Assembly (NCBI GenBank): GCA_964345295.1
Contig: CAYFQG010000001.1
Location: 80,529 to 144,528, forward strand
Direction of reading: 5' to 3'
Source: JASBZA01 sp964345295
Lineage (GTDB): Bacteria; Bacillota; Clostridia; Saccharofermentanales; Fastidiosipilaceae
DNA length: 64,000 bases
Under the pieces are notes generated by a model, which was given only the letters and a program-made list of their open reading frames with translations, was not told the DNA's origin and searched no databases. Positions 26,358-35,512 of this stretch are shown piece after piece. The stretch's first letter is position 1. Each line of letters opens with the position of its first letter. The position numbers were made by a program, and so were the translations under genes.

Positions 26358-28127
26358 ATGACAGATTTACAAAGAAAGAACCGTTTTAACAAGTCCCTGC
26401 TTTCCATTTTCGTGAGCTACTACGGGCCTCATAAGAAACTCTTCTTCCTGGATATGGCCTGTGGTCTGGGTATCGCCTTAATTGACCTCCTCTTCCCCTG
26501 GTTTTCCCGCCATGCGCTCCAGGTCGTCTTGCCGGAAGGGCGTTATCGTTTCTTTGCCATTATCGTTTTAGCCATGGTTATTGCTTATACCGTCCGATCG
26601 GTCCTCCAATACATCGTGACCTATTGGGGCCATCAGATGGGTGTCTTCATGGAAGCCGACATGCGGCGAGATTTATTTACGCACATGTCCAGGATGTCTT
26701 TTTCATTTTTTGACAAACATCGTACGGGTAATCTTTTAACCAGAATAGTCTCCGATCTTTTTGATATTACGGAACTGGCCCACCACGGTCCCGAGAACAT
26801 CCTGATGGCGGCCATCACCCTAATCGGGTCTTTTATCTTGATGCTTCGAATCCACTGGCCCCTTGCCTTAGTCATCATTTTTATGATTCCTGCCATCGTC
26901 TACCTGACCATCCGTCAGAGAAAACGCATGGCCGACTCCTCTTACAGAGTCAAGCAATCTACCGGCCAAATTAACTCCACAATCGAGTCCTCCATCTCCG
27001 GTGCCAAAACTACCCAAGCTTTTGCCAACGAAGACGTCGAGATTTCCAAGTTTAAAGTGGGTAACGAAGACTATCAGGACGCCAAGAAAGAATTTTATAA
27101 ATCGATGGCGGTCTACCAGTCCGGTATGGAATTTATGACCTCCATCCTCAACGTGATTGTAATCGGCCTGGGCGGCTACTTCTTTGCCCAGGGTAAGATT
27201 ACGATTGTTGACCTCTTGGCCTTTACCCTCTACGTCAATACCTTCTTAAAACCTATCCGTAACCTGGTAGCTTTTTTCGAGCAATTCTCCAAGGGCATGT
27301 CCGGTCTGGAGCGTTTTGCCGAGATTATGCGTTTGGATCCGGAAATCCAAGACGAGCCCTATGCCCAAGATATTAAAGTAAAAGGCGACATCCTCTATAA
27401 GAATGTCACCTTCTCTTATAATCCCAAAGACAAGGACGTCTCCTCGGTCTTACAACATGTGGACCTCAGAGTTCCCGAAGGACAAAAGGTTGCTATCGTA
27501 GGCCCCAGCGGTGCCGGTAAGACGACTTTGTGCCAGCTCTTGCCGCGTTTCTATGAGATTCAGTCCGGAGAAATTACAATCGGCGACCACAATATTAAAG
27601 AGCTGACCTTACAGTCTCTCAGGGCCCAAATCGGTATTGTCCAGCAAGAAGTCTTTATTTTCGCTTCTTCTATTCTGGAAAACATCCGTTACGGCAGGCC
27701 CGACGCCAGCTTTGAAGAAGTGGTCCAAGCCGCCAAGATGGCCGATATCCACGACTTCATCATGTCTTTACCCGAACAATACGATACCGTGGTCGGTGAA
27801 AGAGGTACGACCCTTTCCGGCGGCCAAAGACAGCGTGTTTCGATTGCCCGTATCTTCCTGAAAAACCCGCCGATCATGATTCTGGACGAAGCCACTTCGG
27901 CTCTGGATACGGCTACGGAGGTCAAAATCCAAAAGGCCTTAGATGACCTGGCCAAGGGCAGAACCTCCCTTATCATCGCCCACAGACTGTCCACGATTCG
28001 CAATGCCGATAAGATTGTTTACCTGGATGAACAGGGTATTCGCGAGGAAGGTAGCCATGAAGACCTTATGGCTAACAACGGCCCCTATAAGAAACTTTAT
28101 GAGGCTCAATATCAGATGAATAAGTAA
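26358..28127 (+). CDS. ABC transporter, fused membrane and ATP-binding domains (exporter type)
   Basis: 589-residue half-transporter of the MsbA/multidrug type: an N-terminal six-helix membrane domain (about residues 20-320) and a nucleotide-binding domain with GPSGAGKTTLCQLL (Walker A), QQEVFIF (Q-loop), LSGGQRQRVSIARI (signature) and PPIMILDEATSALD (Walker B). It probably works as a homodimer since no partner is adjacent. I use the ATG at 26358, 5 bases after an AAGGA-type site, rather than the ATG at 26352. The exported substrate cannot be told from sequence. Confidence 0.93.
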   Translation: MTDLQRKNRFNKSLLSIFVSYYGPHKKLFFLDMACGLGIALIDLLFPWFSRHALQVVLPEGRYRFFAIIVLAMVIAYTVRSVLQYIVTYWGHQMGVFMEADMRRDLFTHMSRMSFSFFDKHRTGNLLTRIVSDLFDITELAHHGPENILMAAITLIGSFILMLRIHWPLALVIIFMIPAIVYLTIRQRKRMADSSYRVKQSTGQINSTIESSISGAKTTQAFANEDVEISKFKVGNEDYQDAKKEFYKSMAVYQSGMEFMTSILNVIVIGLGGYFFAQGKITIVDLLAFTLYVNTFLKPIRNLVAFFEQFSKGMSGLERFAEIMRLDPEIQDEPYAQDIKVKGDILYKNVTFSYNPKDKDVSSVLQHVDLRVPEGQKVAIVGPSGAGKTTLCQLLPRFYEIQSGEITIGDHNIKELTLQSLRAQIGIVQQEVFIFASSILENIRYGRPDASFEEVVQAAKMADIHDFIMSLPEQYDTVVGERGTTLSGGQRQRVSIARIFLKNPPIMILDEATSALDTATEVKIQKALDDLAKGRTSLIIAHRLSTIRNADKIVYLDEQGIREEGSHEDLMANNGPYKKLYEAQYQMNK

Positions 28128-28135
28128 ATCAATTC

Positions 28136-28144
28136 TGTTATGAT
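28136..28144 (+). promoter_or_regulatory. Extended -10 promoter for the glycosyltransferase gene
   Basis: TG-T-TATGAT immediately after the ABC gene and 44 bases before the glycosyltransferase start. It suggests the glycosyltransferase is not only co-transcribed. A 7-base inverted repeat (GCAAATT/AATTTGC) lies between it and the start. Confidence 0.45.
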
Positions 28145-28187
28145 GAGGGCAAATTTGGAAGTTTAGTTAGGATAGGAATTTGCTTCT

Positions 28188-29204
28188 ATGAAACTAATTA
28201 GCTTTGCTATTCCCTCTTACAATTCAGAAGATTATTTGTACCGGGCGGTCGAATCTCTTCTGCCGGCCGGTGATGAAGCTGAGATTATTATTATCGACGA
28301 CGGCTCTAAAGACCGGACCGGTCAGATAGCCGATGAATACACAGACCGTTATCCCGACCTGGTCAGGGTTATTCACCAGGAGAACGGCGGACACGGCGAA
28401 GGTGTCAACCAGGGTATACGCCATGCCAGAGGCCTTTACTATAAGGTCATCGACAGTGACGATTGGGCCGGGCCGGAGGCTTTGGCCAAAGTCATGCACA
28501 CCATTAGAGAGCTCAAGGAAGATCCCGACAATTTACCGGATCTTCTCCTGGTCAACTATGTTTACGAAAAATTGGAAACCAACCAACACAAGGAAATCCA
28601 CTATAAAAACGCCTTACCGGTCGAAAAAATATTTACCTGGGACGATATATCTAAGCTTCGCCTTCATCAATATCTCCTTATGCACACGGCAATATATAAG
28701 ACCTCTGTCTTAAAAGAAGCAGGTACCGTCCTTCCCAAACATACCTTCTACGTAGACAATATCTTTGTCTACCAGCCCCTGCCCTATGTTAAAACCCTCT
28801 ATTATTTGGACGTAGATTTTTACCACTATTTTATTGGCCGCGACGACCAATCCGTGAACGAAAAAAACATGCTTAAGCCCTATGAGCAACAGCTATTAAT
28901 TACCCGCATTATCATCGATGCACATGACTTAGAAAAAATCAGCTGCCCCAATCTTAAAGCTTATATGACCAAATACATTAATATGATGATGACGATTTCT
29001 TCTATCCTTTTAATTAAACTGGGTAAGGAAAAAGAACCGGAGTTAAAGGCACTCTGGGCCTATCTTAAGGACAAGCAACCCCAAGCCTATATCCGCATAA
29101 GTAAATCCCTCTTCTCCAGAGGGATTCATTTGCCCCACCCCCTAAGAGGTGTGGTCGTAAAGTCGGGTTATAAGATTGCACAAAAAATCTTTGCCTTTAA
29201 CTAG
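28188..29204 (+). CDS. Family 2 glycosyltransferase
   Basis: GT-A fold enzyme of the GT2 family. It starts ISFAIPSYNSEDYLYRAVESL, with the nucleotide-binding IIIIDDGSKDRTGQIADEY and the DxD-type motif in KVIDSDDW near residue 90. It has no membrane helices, so it probably acts in the cytoplasm on sugar-nucleotide donors for an exopolysaccharide, glycolipid or wall polymer. The acceptor is not predictable. It follows the ABC exporter by 60 bases. Its end overlaps the convergent smpB by 4 bases. Confidence 0.93.
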   Translation: MKLISFAIPSYNSEDYLYRAVESLLPAGDEAEIIIIDDGSKDRTGQIADEYTDRYPDLVRVIHQENGGHGEGVNQGIRHARGLYYKVIDSDDWAGPEALAKVMHTIRELKEDPDNLPDLLLVNYVYEKLETNQHKEIHYKNALPVEKIFTWDDISKLRLHQYLLMHTAIYKTSVLKEAGTVLPKHTFYVDNIFVYQPLPYVKTLYYLDVDFYHYFIGRDDQSVNEKNMLKPYEQQLLITRIIIDAHDLEKISCPNLKAYMTKYINMMMTISSILLIKLGKEKEPELKALWAYLKDKQPQAYIRISKSLFSRGIHLPHPLRGVVVKSGYKIAQKIFAFN

Positions 29205-29665
29205 TCGTCTCGGCGAAGACTGGACCTAATTTGTCTCTCTTGGTCTTGTTTCTTCTTGGTCTCCCGCTTGTCATAAAGCTTCTTACCCTTGGCCAGGGCG
29301 ACTTCCATCTTTACGTAACCACGACTAAAATAAACGGACAAGGGGATTAAGCTAAGACCCTCCTGTTGGACTTGGCCCATGAGGCGGTGAATTTCCTTCT
29401 TATGCATGAGGAGCTTACGCCTCCTTAAGGAATCCACATTTTCCCTGTTGCCTTGCTCGTAGGGAGCAATATGCCAGCCGATGACAAAGAGTTCACCGTT
29501 CATAACCGTAATATAAGATTCCGAAAGGGATGTATTGCCCAGCCTTAGCGACTTGACCTCCGTCCCGGTCAGAACCACACCGGCCTCATAAGTTTCCACA
29601 ATATTATAGTCGTGGCGGGCTCGGCGATTCTTGCTGATCATTTTAATTTCATTGGACTTAGCCAA
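29201..29665 (-). CDS. smpB: SsrA-binding protein SmpB
   Basis: Binds tmRNA and brings it to stalled ribosomes. 154 residues with RRARHDYNIVETYEAG, GTEVKSLR and the basic tail LYDKRETKKKQDQ. The start is a TTG at 29665, supported by a strong GAGGAGGAAT ribosome-binding site at normal distance. No tmRNA gene is seen next to it. It is the last gene in the tsaD-dut-U32 run. Confidence 0.98.
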   Translation of the reverse strand: MAKSNEIKMISKNRRARHDYNIVETYEAGVVLTGTEVKSLRLGNTSLSESYITVMNGELFVIGWHIAPYEQGNRENVDSLRRRKLLMHKKEIHRLMGQVQQEGLSLIPLSVYFSRGYVKMEVALAKGKKLYDKRETKKKQDQERQIRSSLRRDD

Positions 29666-29692
29666 ATTATAATTCCTCCTCTGACTCTCTTC

Positions 29693-30742
29693 TTAAGCCA
29701 TTTTAGCAAAAGCTTCCAAATTCAGGCTGGCCTTAGCATCCAGGTTCAAATCCGACGGCTCCATGCCGGCTTGGGCCATGAAGTAGGTCAAGGACGCAAT
29801 CATCATAGCATTATCGGTACATAGAACCGGATCGGGATGGTAAAACTTTTTATTTTCCTTAGCCGAAGCACGGATGAATGTTTCTTTAAGCGACGAATTT
29901 GCGGCCACGCCTCCCGCTATGGCAATCTTGTCAATCTTGTATTGACGGGCCGCTTCCATGGTGTGGTCTACCAAGACCGATACAATCGCCTCCTGATAAG
30001 AGGCAGCAAAATCCTTCCTGGAATAAATGCTCCAGGGGTCTTCTCCTCTTTTCCGGGCTTCTTGCTCCAGCTGATTAATAAAATTTAGAGCCGAAGTCTT
30101 AAGGCCGCTAAAAGAAAAATCCAGACTGTTACCGCTGAGCTTGCTTCGAGGGAAAACAATGGCTTCCTTGTTGCCGCCTCGAGCCTCTTTGTCAATCTTA
30201 GGCCCACCGGGATAACCCAGGCCGATTCTCCTGGCAATCTTATCAAAGGCCTCCCCTGCCGCATCATCCCTGGTGCCGGCGATAATTTTATAAGACGTAT
30301 AATCTTCAACCAGGACGATATGGCTATGGCCGCCTGACGCAACCAGACAGAGAAAGGGCGGTTCCAGGTCCTTGTGCTGAATTAAATTTGCACTGACATG
30401 GCCGGCAATGTGGTGGACGGCATATAAGGGCTTCTTTTGAGCATATGCCAAAGCTTTGGCATAAGAAACGCCTACAATTAAGGCACCGATAAGGCCGGGA
30501 CCGTACGTAACACCGAAGGCGTCTATATCCGAAAGGCTCATCCCCGCCTGATCCAAGCAAGCTCTTAGGGCAGGTGTGATGGCCTTGGCATGCTCACGCG
30601 AAGCAATCTCCGGCACCACGCCTCCGTAGAGGCTATGTAAGTCGGCTTGCGACGCAATGATAGAACTTAAGACCTTGCGGCCATCTTCCACAACAGAAAC
30701 CGCCGTCTCATCACAGGAACTTTCTATACCGAGCACAATCAT
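29693..30742 (-). CDS. tsaD: tRNA N6-adenosine threonylcarbamoyltransferase TsaD
   Basis: Transfers the threonylcarbamoyl group to A37 of ANN-reading tRNAs, using the product of the Sua5 enzyme encoded at 3758-4855. 349 residues with the start LGIESSCDETAVSVV, the metal-binding HHIAGHVSAN, ASGGHSHIVLV, and AGGVAANSSLK near the C-terminus. The ATG overlaps the dut stop as ATGA, so the two are translationally coupled. Confidence 0.98.
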   Translation of the reverse strand: MIVLGIESSCDETAVSVVEDGRKVLSSIIASQADLHSLYGGVVPEIASREHAKAITPALRACLDQAGMSLSDIDAFGVTYGPGLIGALIVGVSYAKALAYAQKKPLYAVHHIAGHVSANLIQHKDLEPPFLCLVASGGHSHIVLVEDYTSYKIIAGTRDDAAGEAFDKIARRIGLGYPGGPKIDKEARGGNKEAIVFPRSKLSGNSLDFSFSGLKTSALNFINQLEQEARKRGEDPWSIYSRKDFAASYQEAIVSVLVDHTMEAARQYKIDKIAIAGGVAANSSLKETFIRASAKENKKFYHPDPVLCTDNAMMIASLTYFMAQAGMEPSDLNLDAKASLNLEAFAKMA

Positions 30743-31269
30743 TTTCTGTCTCCTTCGGCCCGAAGACCCGAAGAACCGAAACCGCCGCCCCGGTCTTCGA
30801 CATCGTGACTACTAAAGGCCTCCACATCCTCCACTCGTGCCCTGGATACGGGAGCTACGACCATCTGGCAAATCCTGTCTCCTTGGCGTACTTGATAAAT
30901 TCCTGCGCGATTATGCTTTTCACTTAAATCATAAACGGGATAGGCCTCTTCCCCCAGCGTTCTTTCGGGGCTGGCATTATAAAGCAGGATTTTTAATTCA
31001 TCCTTATAGCCGCTATCTATAGTTCCGGGACTATTGGGTATTCTCAGCCTGGTTTTAAAAGACAAGCCGGATCTAGGCCTAATCTGAACTTCATAGCCCT
31101 CAGGGATATTCAAAATCAAACCGGTCGATACGGCTACACATTGTCCGGGCTTAATGAAAACATCCTCAGCGGCACAAATATCCATACCGGCGTCACCGAG
31201 ATTGGCATAAAAGGGCAGCTTGGCCTCGGACCTAATCCTTTTTATCTCTAATTTTATGTCTTCTTTCAC
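30739..31269 (-). CDS. dut: Deoxyuridine 5'-triphosphate nucleotidohydrolase
   Basis: Hydrolyses dUTP to dUMP and PPi, keeping uracil out of DNA and supplying thymidylate precursor. Trimeric all-beta dUTPase motifs are present: GDAGMDICAAED, RPRSGLSFKTRL, the uracil-binding GTIDSGYKDELKILLYN, GDRICQMVVAPV, and the C-terminal phosphate-binding RGGGFGSSG. 176 residues, slightly long. It begins with a GTG at 31269, preceded by AGGAGAT. Confidence 0.96.
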   Translation of the reverse strand: MKEDIKLEIKRIRSEAKLPFYANLGDAGMDICAAEDVFIKPGQCVAVSTGLILNIPEGYEVQIRPRSGLSFKTRLRIPNSPGTIDSGYKDELKILLYNASPERTLGEEAYPVYDLSEKHNRAGIYQVRQGDRICQMVVAPVSRARVEDVEAFSSHDVEDRGGGFGSSGLRAEGDRK

Positions 31270-31285
31270 TTGTATCTCCTATCTT

Positions 31286-33691
31286 CTAACCTAATACTTT
31301 GGCCAAGATATCTTCCATGGTCTTGTTGTCTTCATCTGTAAAAACCAGATAAGGCAAGGCTTTCAAATTATTATAGGCCAAAGTCCTATCCAAGGCCTCA
31401 CTTTGGAATATTTGAAGACTACAATCCTCTTCTCTTTCAGGTCTTAAGGGAAAAATGCGTCCTCTTTGATCCAAAAGGCTATACCGATGGTCTAAACATA
31501 ATCTGCAGCCCTTTTTTCCTTGGCTGTAGCCTACCGGACAGAAGCGGGTATACATGGCCTGGGTTCTCCCGTAGGCCCAATATAGAGCTGTTGCTCCGTA
31601 CTTTGTCTTGTTAATTCGATCTAATAGCTTCTTCGTTTCCTCTGTATCTAATTCGGGCGACAACAAGATATAGTGATTCCCCTCTTCTTCCAGTAAAGAC
31701 CAAGTCCGGCTGTTCCAAAGCTGGTTACCTTGAAGACTTAATTGGATGGACCTCATATTCGATGCGTCTTTTCCCGATTGCCGGATAGCTCGATCTGCTA
31801 TACCTGAAGGTCCGGCTCCCCAAATTCTTATAGGGCTATCTCCGTCCAAAGTCTGTAAAGCCATGTCCAAGTCCGGAGTACTTTCCGATGGCAGGTGGAG
31901 GCCCATATGTACATTAGTAGGAAGGGCTTCTAGAAACGCTTGTTGGTGCTCCTTATCCATGGCTAAGAATTTCCCTGACGGCAGTAGAAGAATGATATCC
32001 TTTTTTTCTTCCAAGAGTGCTTGAGGAAGCTTTTCTCCGGACCAGAAAGCCAAATATACAACGCCTCGGACGGCCACATCAGTGGATAAATCGGGCTTCG
32101 TTTGTGTCAGGGCCCCAAAGCTTCTATCAGCCCTCCGTTGCTCTTTTTCTTCAGCCAGAAAATAAGCAACGGCTGCTCGCCTAAAGCGATTTAAATCCGA
32201 AATACGCCAATACAAATTGCACTCGACCAGTACCTTCCGGGCTTCAAAAGGCGTTTGTCCCAATTTTTCCAGCTGCTGTTTAACCCGATCAGGCTCTATA
32301 GGGCGGTCAATAGGCGAAGCTTTAGCCTCTAAGAAATCCTCTCTGAAAACAGTCTCGAAAGAATCGTCGGCCATGGCTAACTTGATTAAGCCGTCTTCTT
32401 CATAGAGCCTTAGGTCAATAGGTCTTTTATTAACATGCCTATCCAGATAGACTTGGTCTTCATTTTCCTCTTGATTCATCTGGTAGGCTTCTAACGGAAG
32501 GCTCAGTTTTTCCAAAACCTTAGGGTGAAAACCTTTGGCCGTAATGAAAGGACCTTTGCTGTCAATAAGGCCGCAGGGAGCAGAGGCAATCTCCGCTCCC
32601 GACCGGTCCCGCAGGCTGATGATACTATCTTTTTTCGGTAAATAAGCCTGATCCAAATGGCGGTCCGGTCTAATCTCGATTTCGCCTTGGTAAGCGCGTA
32701 CTCCGTTAACAGAACCCAGGTAAAGGCCGTAATGACCGGTCCTGTCCGAACTTAAAAAATCTTTGTCGCGTTGGTCTAAATAGAAGGCATCCGTGAAGTC
32801 ACCACCCCGGTTATAGGCAATTTTTAAGTCTCTTTCCCGTTCCGAATTGAGCACAGAGGATGCCTTATCCCCCCGGACGAGGCTATCGATAGCCCGGCGG
32901 AAAACCGCTAGGGTCTGGCCCACATAATCCGGCCTTCTCAATCGGCCTTCTATCTTCAAGCCGTCTACGCCGGTCTCCAAGAGCTTATCTAAAATCGGAA
33001 AGGCACTGATGTCCTTGGGCGACAAATAGGCACCCCAATCTCTAAAATCCGCTCCGTCTTGTAAGAGTTTATAGGACTGACGGCAGGCCTGGGCGCAATC
33101 TCCCCGGTTGGCACTCCGGCCGCCCAGAAAGTGACTCATATGGCATTGTCCCGACACGGACATACATAAGGCGCCGTGGACAAAGACCTCGGTCTCAACA
33201 CCCAAACTGTGGGCATAAGAGGTCAGGTCTTCAATTTCCTCTAAACTGAGTTCTCTGGGTAAGACCACTCTGGAGCAGCCCAGCTTACGATAGGCCAAAA
33301 TCGCTTCCTTGGTCCCGCAAGTCGTCTGAGTAGATGCATGTATGGGCATGGACGGAAGCTCTTGCCTTAGAATACGCATTAAGCCTCTGTCTTGCACAAT
33401 GAAGGCAGAAACGCCTGCCTCCATGGCCTGACGGGCCAAGTTTAAGGCCTTTTCCAGCTCGCTGTCGTAAAGCAAGATATTAAGTGTCAGGTAAATCTTT
33501 ACACCCTTTTCGCTCGCACGCCGCACCAATTCGGGTAAGTCTTCTTCTTTAAACTGGGCCTTCTCATTACGGGCATTCAGGTCCGACGCCCCCAGATAAA
33601 TAGCATCGGCGCCATAATTCAAAGCGGCTTCAAAGGCCTCCATAGACCCGGCCGGTCCCAAGAGTTCTACATGTGTTCTTTTTTTGGCCAT
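31286..33691 (-). CDS. U32 family peptidase with DUF3656-like C-terminal part (RlhA/YegQ-type)
   Basis: The N-terminal about 420 residues form the U32 barrel: LLGPAGSMEAFEAALNYGADAIYLG, HASTQTTC, and the signature EVFVHGALCMSVSGQC, followed by conserved cysteines in RSANRGDCAQACR that can hold an iron-sulfur cluster. The remaining about 370 residues resemble the DUF3656 extension of E. coli RlhA, which hydroxylates a 23S rRNA cytidine; related proteins hydroxylate tRNA uridine. A role in RNA hydroxylation is thus more likely than proteolysis. I use the ATG at 33691 (801 residues) rather than the TTG at 33703. Confidence 0.88.
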   Translation of the reverse strand: MAKKRTHVELLGPAGSMEAFEAALNYGADAIYLGASDLNARNEKAQFKEEDLPELVRRASEKGVKIYLTLNILLYDSELEKALNLARQAMEAGVSAFIVQDRGLMRILRQELPSMPIHASTQTTCGTKEAILAYRKLGCSRVVLPRELSLEEIEDLTSYAHSLGVETEVFVHGALCMSVSGQCHMSHFLGGRSANRGDCAQACRQSYKLLQDGADFRDWGAYLSPKDISAFPILDKLLETGVDGLKIEGRLRRPDYVGQTLAVFRRAIDSLVRGDKASSVLNSERERDLKIAYNRGGDFTDAFYLDQRDKDFLSSDRTGHYGLYLGSVNGVRAYQGEIEIRPDRHLDQAYLPKKDSIISLRDRSGAEIASAPCGLIDSKGPFITAKGFHPKVLEKLSLPLEAYQMNQEENEDQVYLDRHVNKRPIDLRLYEEDGLIKLAMADDSFETVFREDFLEAKASPIDRPIEPDRVKQQLEKLGQTPFEARKVLVECNLYWRISDLNRFRRAAVAYFLAEEKEQRRADRSFGALTQTKPDLSTDVAVRGVVYLAFWSGEKLPQALLEEKKDIILLLPSGKFLAMDKEHQQAFLEALPTNVHMGLHLPSESTPDLDMALQTLDGDSPIRIWGAGPSGIADRAIRQSGKDASNMRSIQLSLQGNQLWNSRTWSLLEEEGNHYILLSPELDTEETKKLLDRINKTKYGATALYWAYGRTQAMYTRFCPVGYSQGKKGCRLCLDHRYSLLDQRGRIFPLRPEREEDCSLQIFQSEALDRTLAYNNLKALPYLVFTDEDNKTMEDILAKVLG

Positions 33692-33699
33692 GATAAGCT

Positions 33700-34197
33700 T
33701 CAATCCATTCTTTCTAAAATCTTTACGTTCATTAAGCGGTCCGGGTCCTCCAAAACCTCGGGGTCTGTTTCATCTAAAATAAGTAACTTTGCCTGATAGG
33801 AAGGCTTAATTTGGCCCAAACTATCCTCTAAACCCCAGATTTTTGCATTGCCTTTGCTATAAGCTTCCAAGGCCTGTAAAAAATCAAAAGAGAAGGCAGG
33901 GCCTCTAGGGTCTTTCATGGATAAACTAATGCTATAAAGAGGATCCATCTTTTCTCGAGTTGCCCAATTATGAGGATGCAAGTGCGAATCCAGAAAAGCG
34001 GGGATTAGTATCTTTCCTTCCAGATCCTTTATCGCAGCAGCCGTAAGAGAGGAATTTGTCCTATCAGGCTCTTGTCCTAGTTCGTAAACACCTTCAATAA
34101 GGCCGTTCTTAATAAGGACAGAAGCTTTCTTCCAGGACATGTCGTCAAAATCCGGATAGCTTATATTTTTCAATAACATTGTTTCATTCAAGGTCAT
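33700..34197 (-). pseudogene. Amidohydrolase (YtcJ/Amidohydro_3-like) lacking its central barrel
   Basis: An intact 165-codon frame with a GAGGAG ribosome-binding site. Residues 1-75 match the start of amidohydrolases, including the first metal-binding motif in ILIPAFLDSHLHPHNW. Residues about 85-155 match the end of the same family: DPLYSISLSMKDPRG, then ALEAYSKGNAKIWGLEDSLG and a terminal LLILDETDP. The roughly 330 residues between, which hold the other metal ligands and the catalytic aspartate, are absent. The join is in frame. I read it as the product of a clean internal deletion and not an active enzyme. It lies 8 bases upstream of the U32 gene. Confidence 0.7.
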
Positions 34198-34277
34198 TTC
34201 TTCTCCTCAGGCATTCAATCTCGGCTTAGTTTAGCACAAAGTCTTCTTCCTGAAGCTAACCTTTAGGGCCTTAGCCG

Positions 34278-34286
34278 TGTTATACT
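34278..34286 (+). promoter_or_regulatory. Extended -10 promoter for the C-S lyase gene
   Basis: TG-T-TATACT, 35 bases upstream of the start codon. It sits inside a short inverted repeat (CCTTA/TAAGG). Confidence 0.55.
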
Positions 34287-34321
34287 AAGGAACAGTTAAT
34301 CAATATTAAAGGAGTCCTATC

Positions 34322-35503
34322 ATGAGTAATTTTGACCAAGAAATTTGCCGTTTCGGCACCCATGCCGTCAAGGTCATGCAGTGCGAGAACCTGGATGATT
34401 GTAAAGAGTATATTGCCTTAGGCCTGGCCGATATGGATATAGCGGTCGCCCCTGTCATACGAGAAGCCCTCCATAAAGTGGTCGATCGTTCCATTTACGG
34501 TTATACCAGCGTAGACGCCGGCCATACCTTTAAAAAGAGTCTTAAAAATTGGCTCAAAACACGCTTTGACCAGGATATAGAGGAAGAGTGGGTGCTATAC
34601 TCCAACGGTTCCTTAGAGGTTTTAAAGTCCGTCCTCTTCGCTTTTACTCAGCCCGGTGACGGCGTAATTATCCAAAGACCCGTTTACGGTCACTTCACTC
34701 AAATAATCGAAGACGAATGCCACCGCAAAGTCCAAGATGCCAGGCTCCTAAAAGACGATAAGAACTACTACACTATGAACTTTGATGCCTTGGAAGAACA
34801 ATGCAGTAATCCCCACAACCGCGTCATGGTCTTGTGCTCGCCCCATAACCCGGTCGGCCGGGTCTGGACCGCTGAAGAACTTAATAAAGTCTTAGAAATT
34901 TGCCGTAAATACGACATCATCCTGGTTTCCGATGAAGTCCATGCCGACTTGACTCGCTTTGGCCATGTGCACACGCCGATTTTGAAACTTGCCCAGCCAT
35001 CAGACAAGGTCATTCAGATTATGGGTATCGGAAAAACCTTCAATTGTGCCGGTTTGCAATGCGCCAATGCCATCATTCCCAACAAGCGTCTGAGAGAACA
35101 AGTCCGCTACGTCCACGGAGATCGCGGTATTAATCCCTTTTCTCTGGAAGCTCAAGTCGCGGCTTATAGCGAGGCAGGCGCCCAATGGCTGGACGACTTA
35201 AACAACTATCTGGATGAGACGGTCCGTCAGGTAGAAGATTATTTTGCCAAAAATCTTCCTCAGGTCAAGATTAGCCATCCCGAAGGCACCTATATTCTCT
35301 GGTTTGACTTCTCCGACTTGGGTCTTAGTCCCGACGAGATTCATGAGCAGATTTATAACCAGGCCAAAGTCATCCTCCAGGACGGTAGCCACCACGACCC
35401 CGAGCAAGGCCAATACTTCCAGAGAATGTGCTATCCCAGTCCCAGGGCTCAGATTATGGAAGCCTGTAAGAGAATCGTAAAAGCTTTGAAAGAGGTCATG
35501 TAA
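34322..35503 (+). CDS. PatB/MalY-type PLP-dependent C-S lyase (cystathionine beta-lyase)
   Basis: Fold type I aminotransferase-like enzyme that cleaves C-S bonds of cystathionine or related thioethers. 393 residues. Signatures are LADMDIAVAPVIREAL at the N-terminus, YGYTSVD, VLCSPHNPVGRVWT, VSDEVHADL, and the PLP lysine in GIGKTFNCAGLQ. A strong AAAGGAG site precedes the ATG. It stands alone on the plus strand. Its natural substrate could be cystathionine or an amino-acid conjugate; sequence alone does not decide. Confidence 0.93.
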   Translation: MSNFDQEICRFGTHAVKVMQCENLDDCKEYIALGLADMDIAVAPVIREALHKVVDRSIYGYTSVDAGHTFKKSLKNWLKTRFDQDIEEEWVLYSNGSLEVLKSVLFAFTQPGDGVIIQRPVYGHFTQIIEDECHRKVQDARLLKDDKNYYTMNFDALEEQCSNPHNRVMVLCSPHNPVGRVWTAEELNKVLEICRKYDIILVSDEVHADLTRFGHVHTPILKLAQPSDKVIQIMGIGKTFNCAGLQCANAIIPNKRLREQVRYVHGDRGINPFSLEAQVAAYSEAGAQWLDDLNNYLDETVRQVEDYFAKNLPQVKISHPEGTYILWFDFSDLGLSPDEIHEQIYNQAKVILQDGSHHDPEQGQYFQRMCYPSPRAQIMEACKRIVKALKEVM

Positions 35504-35512
35504 GAAGGCTAA

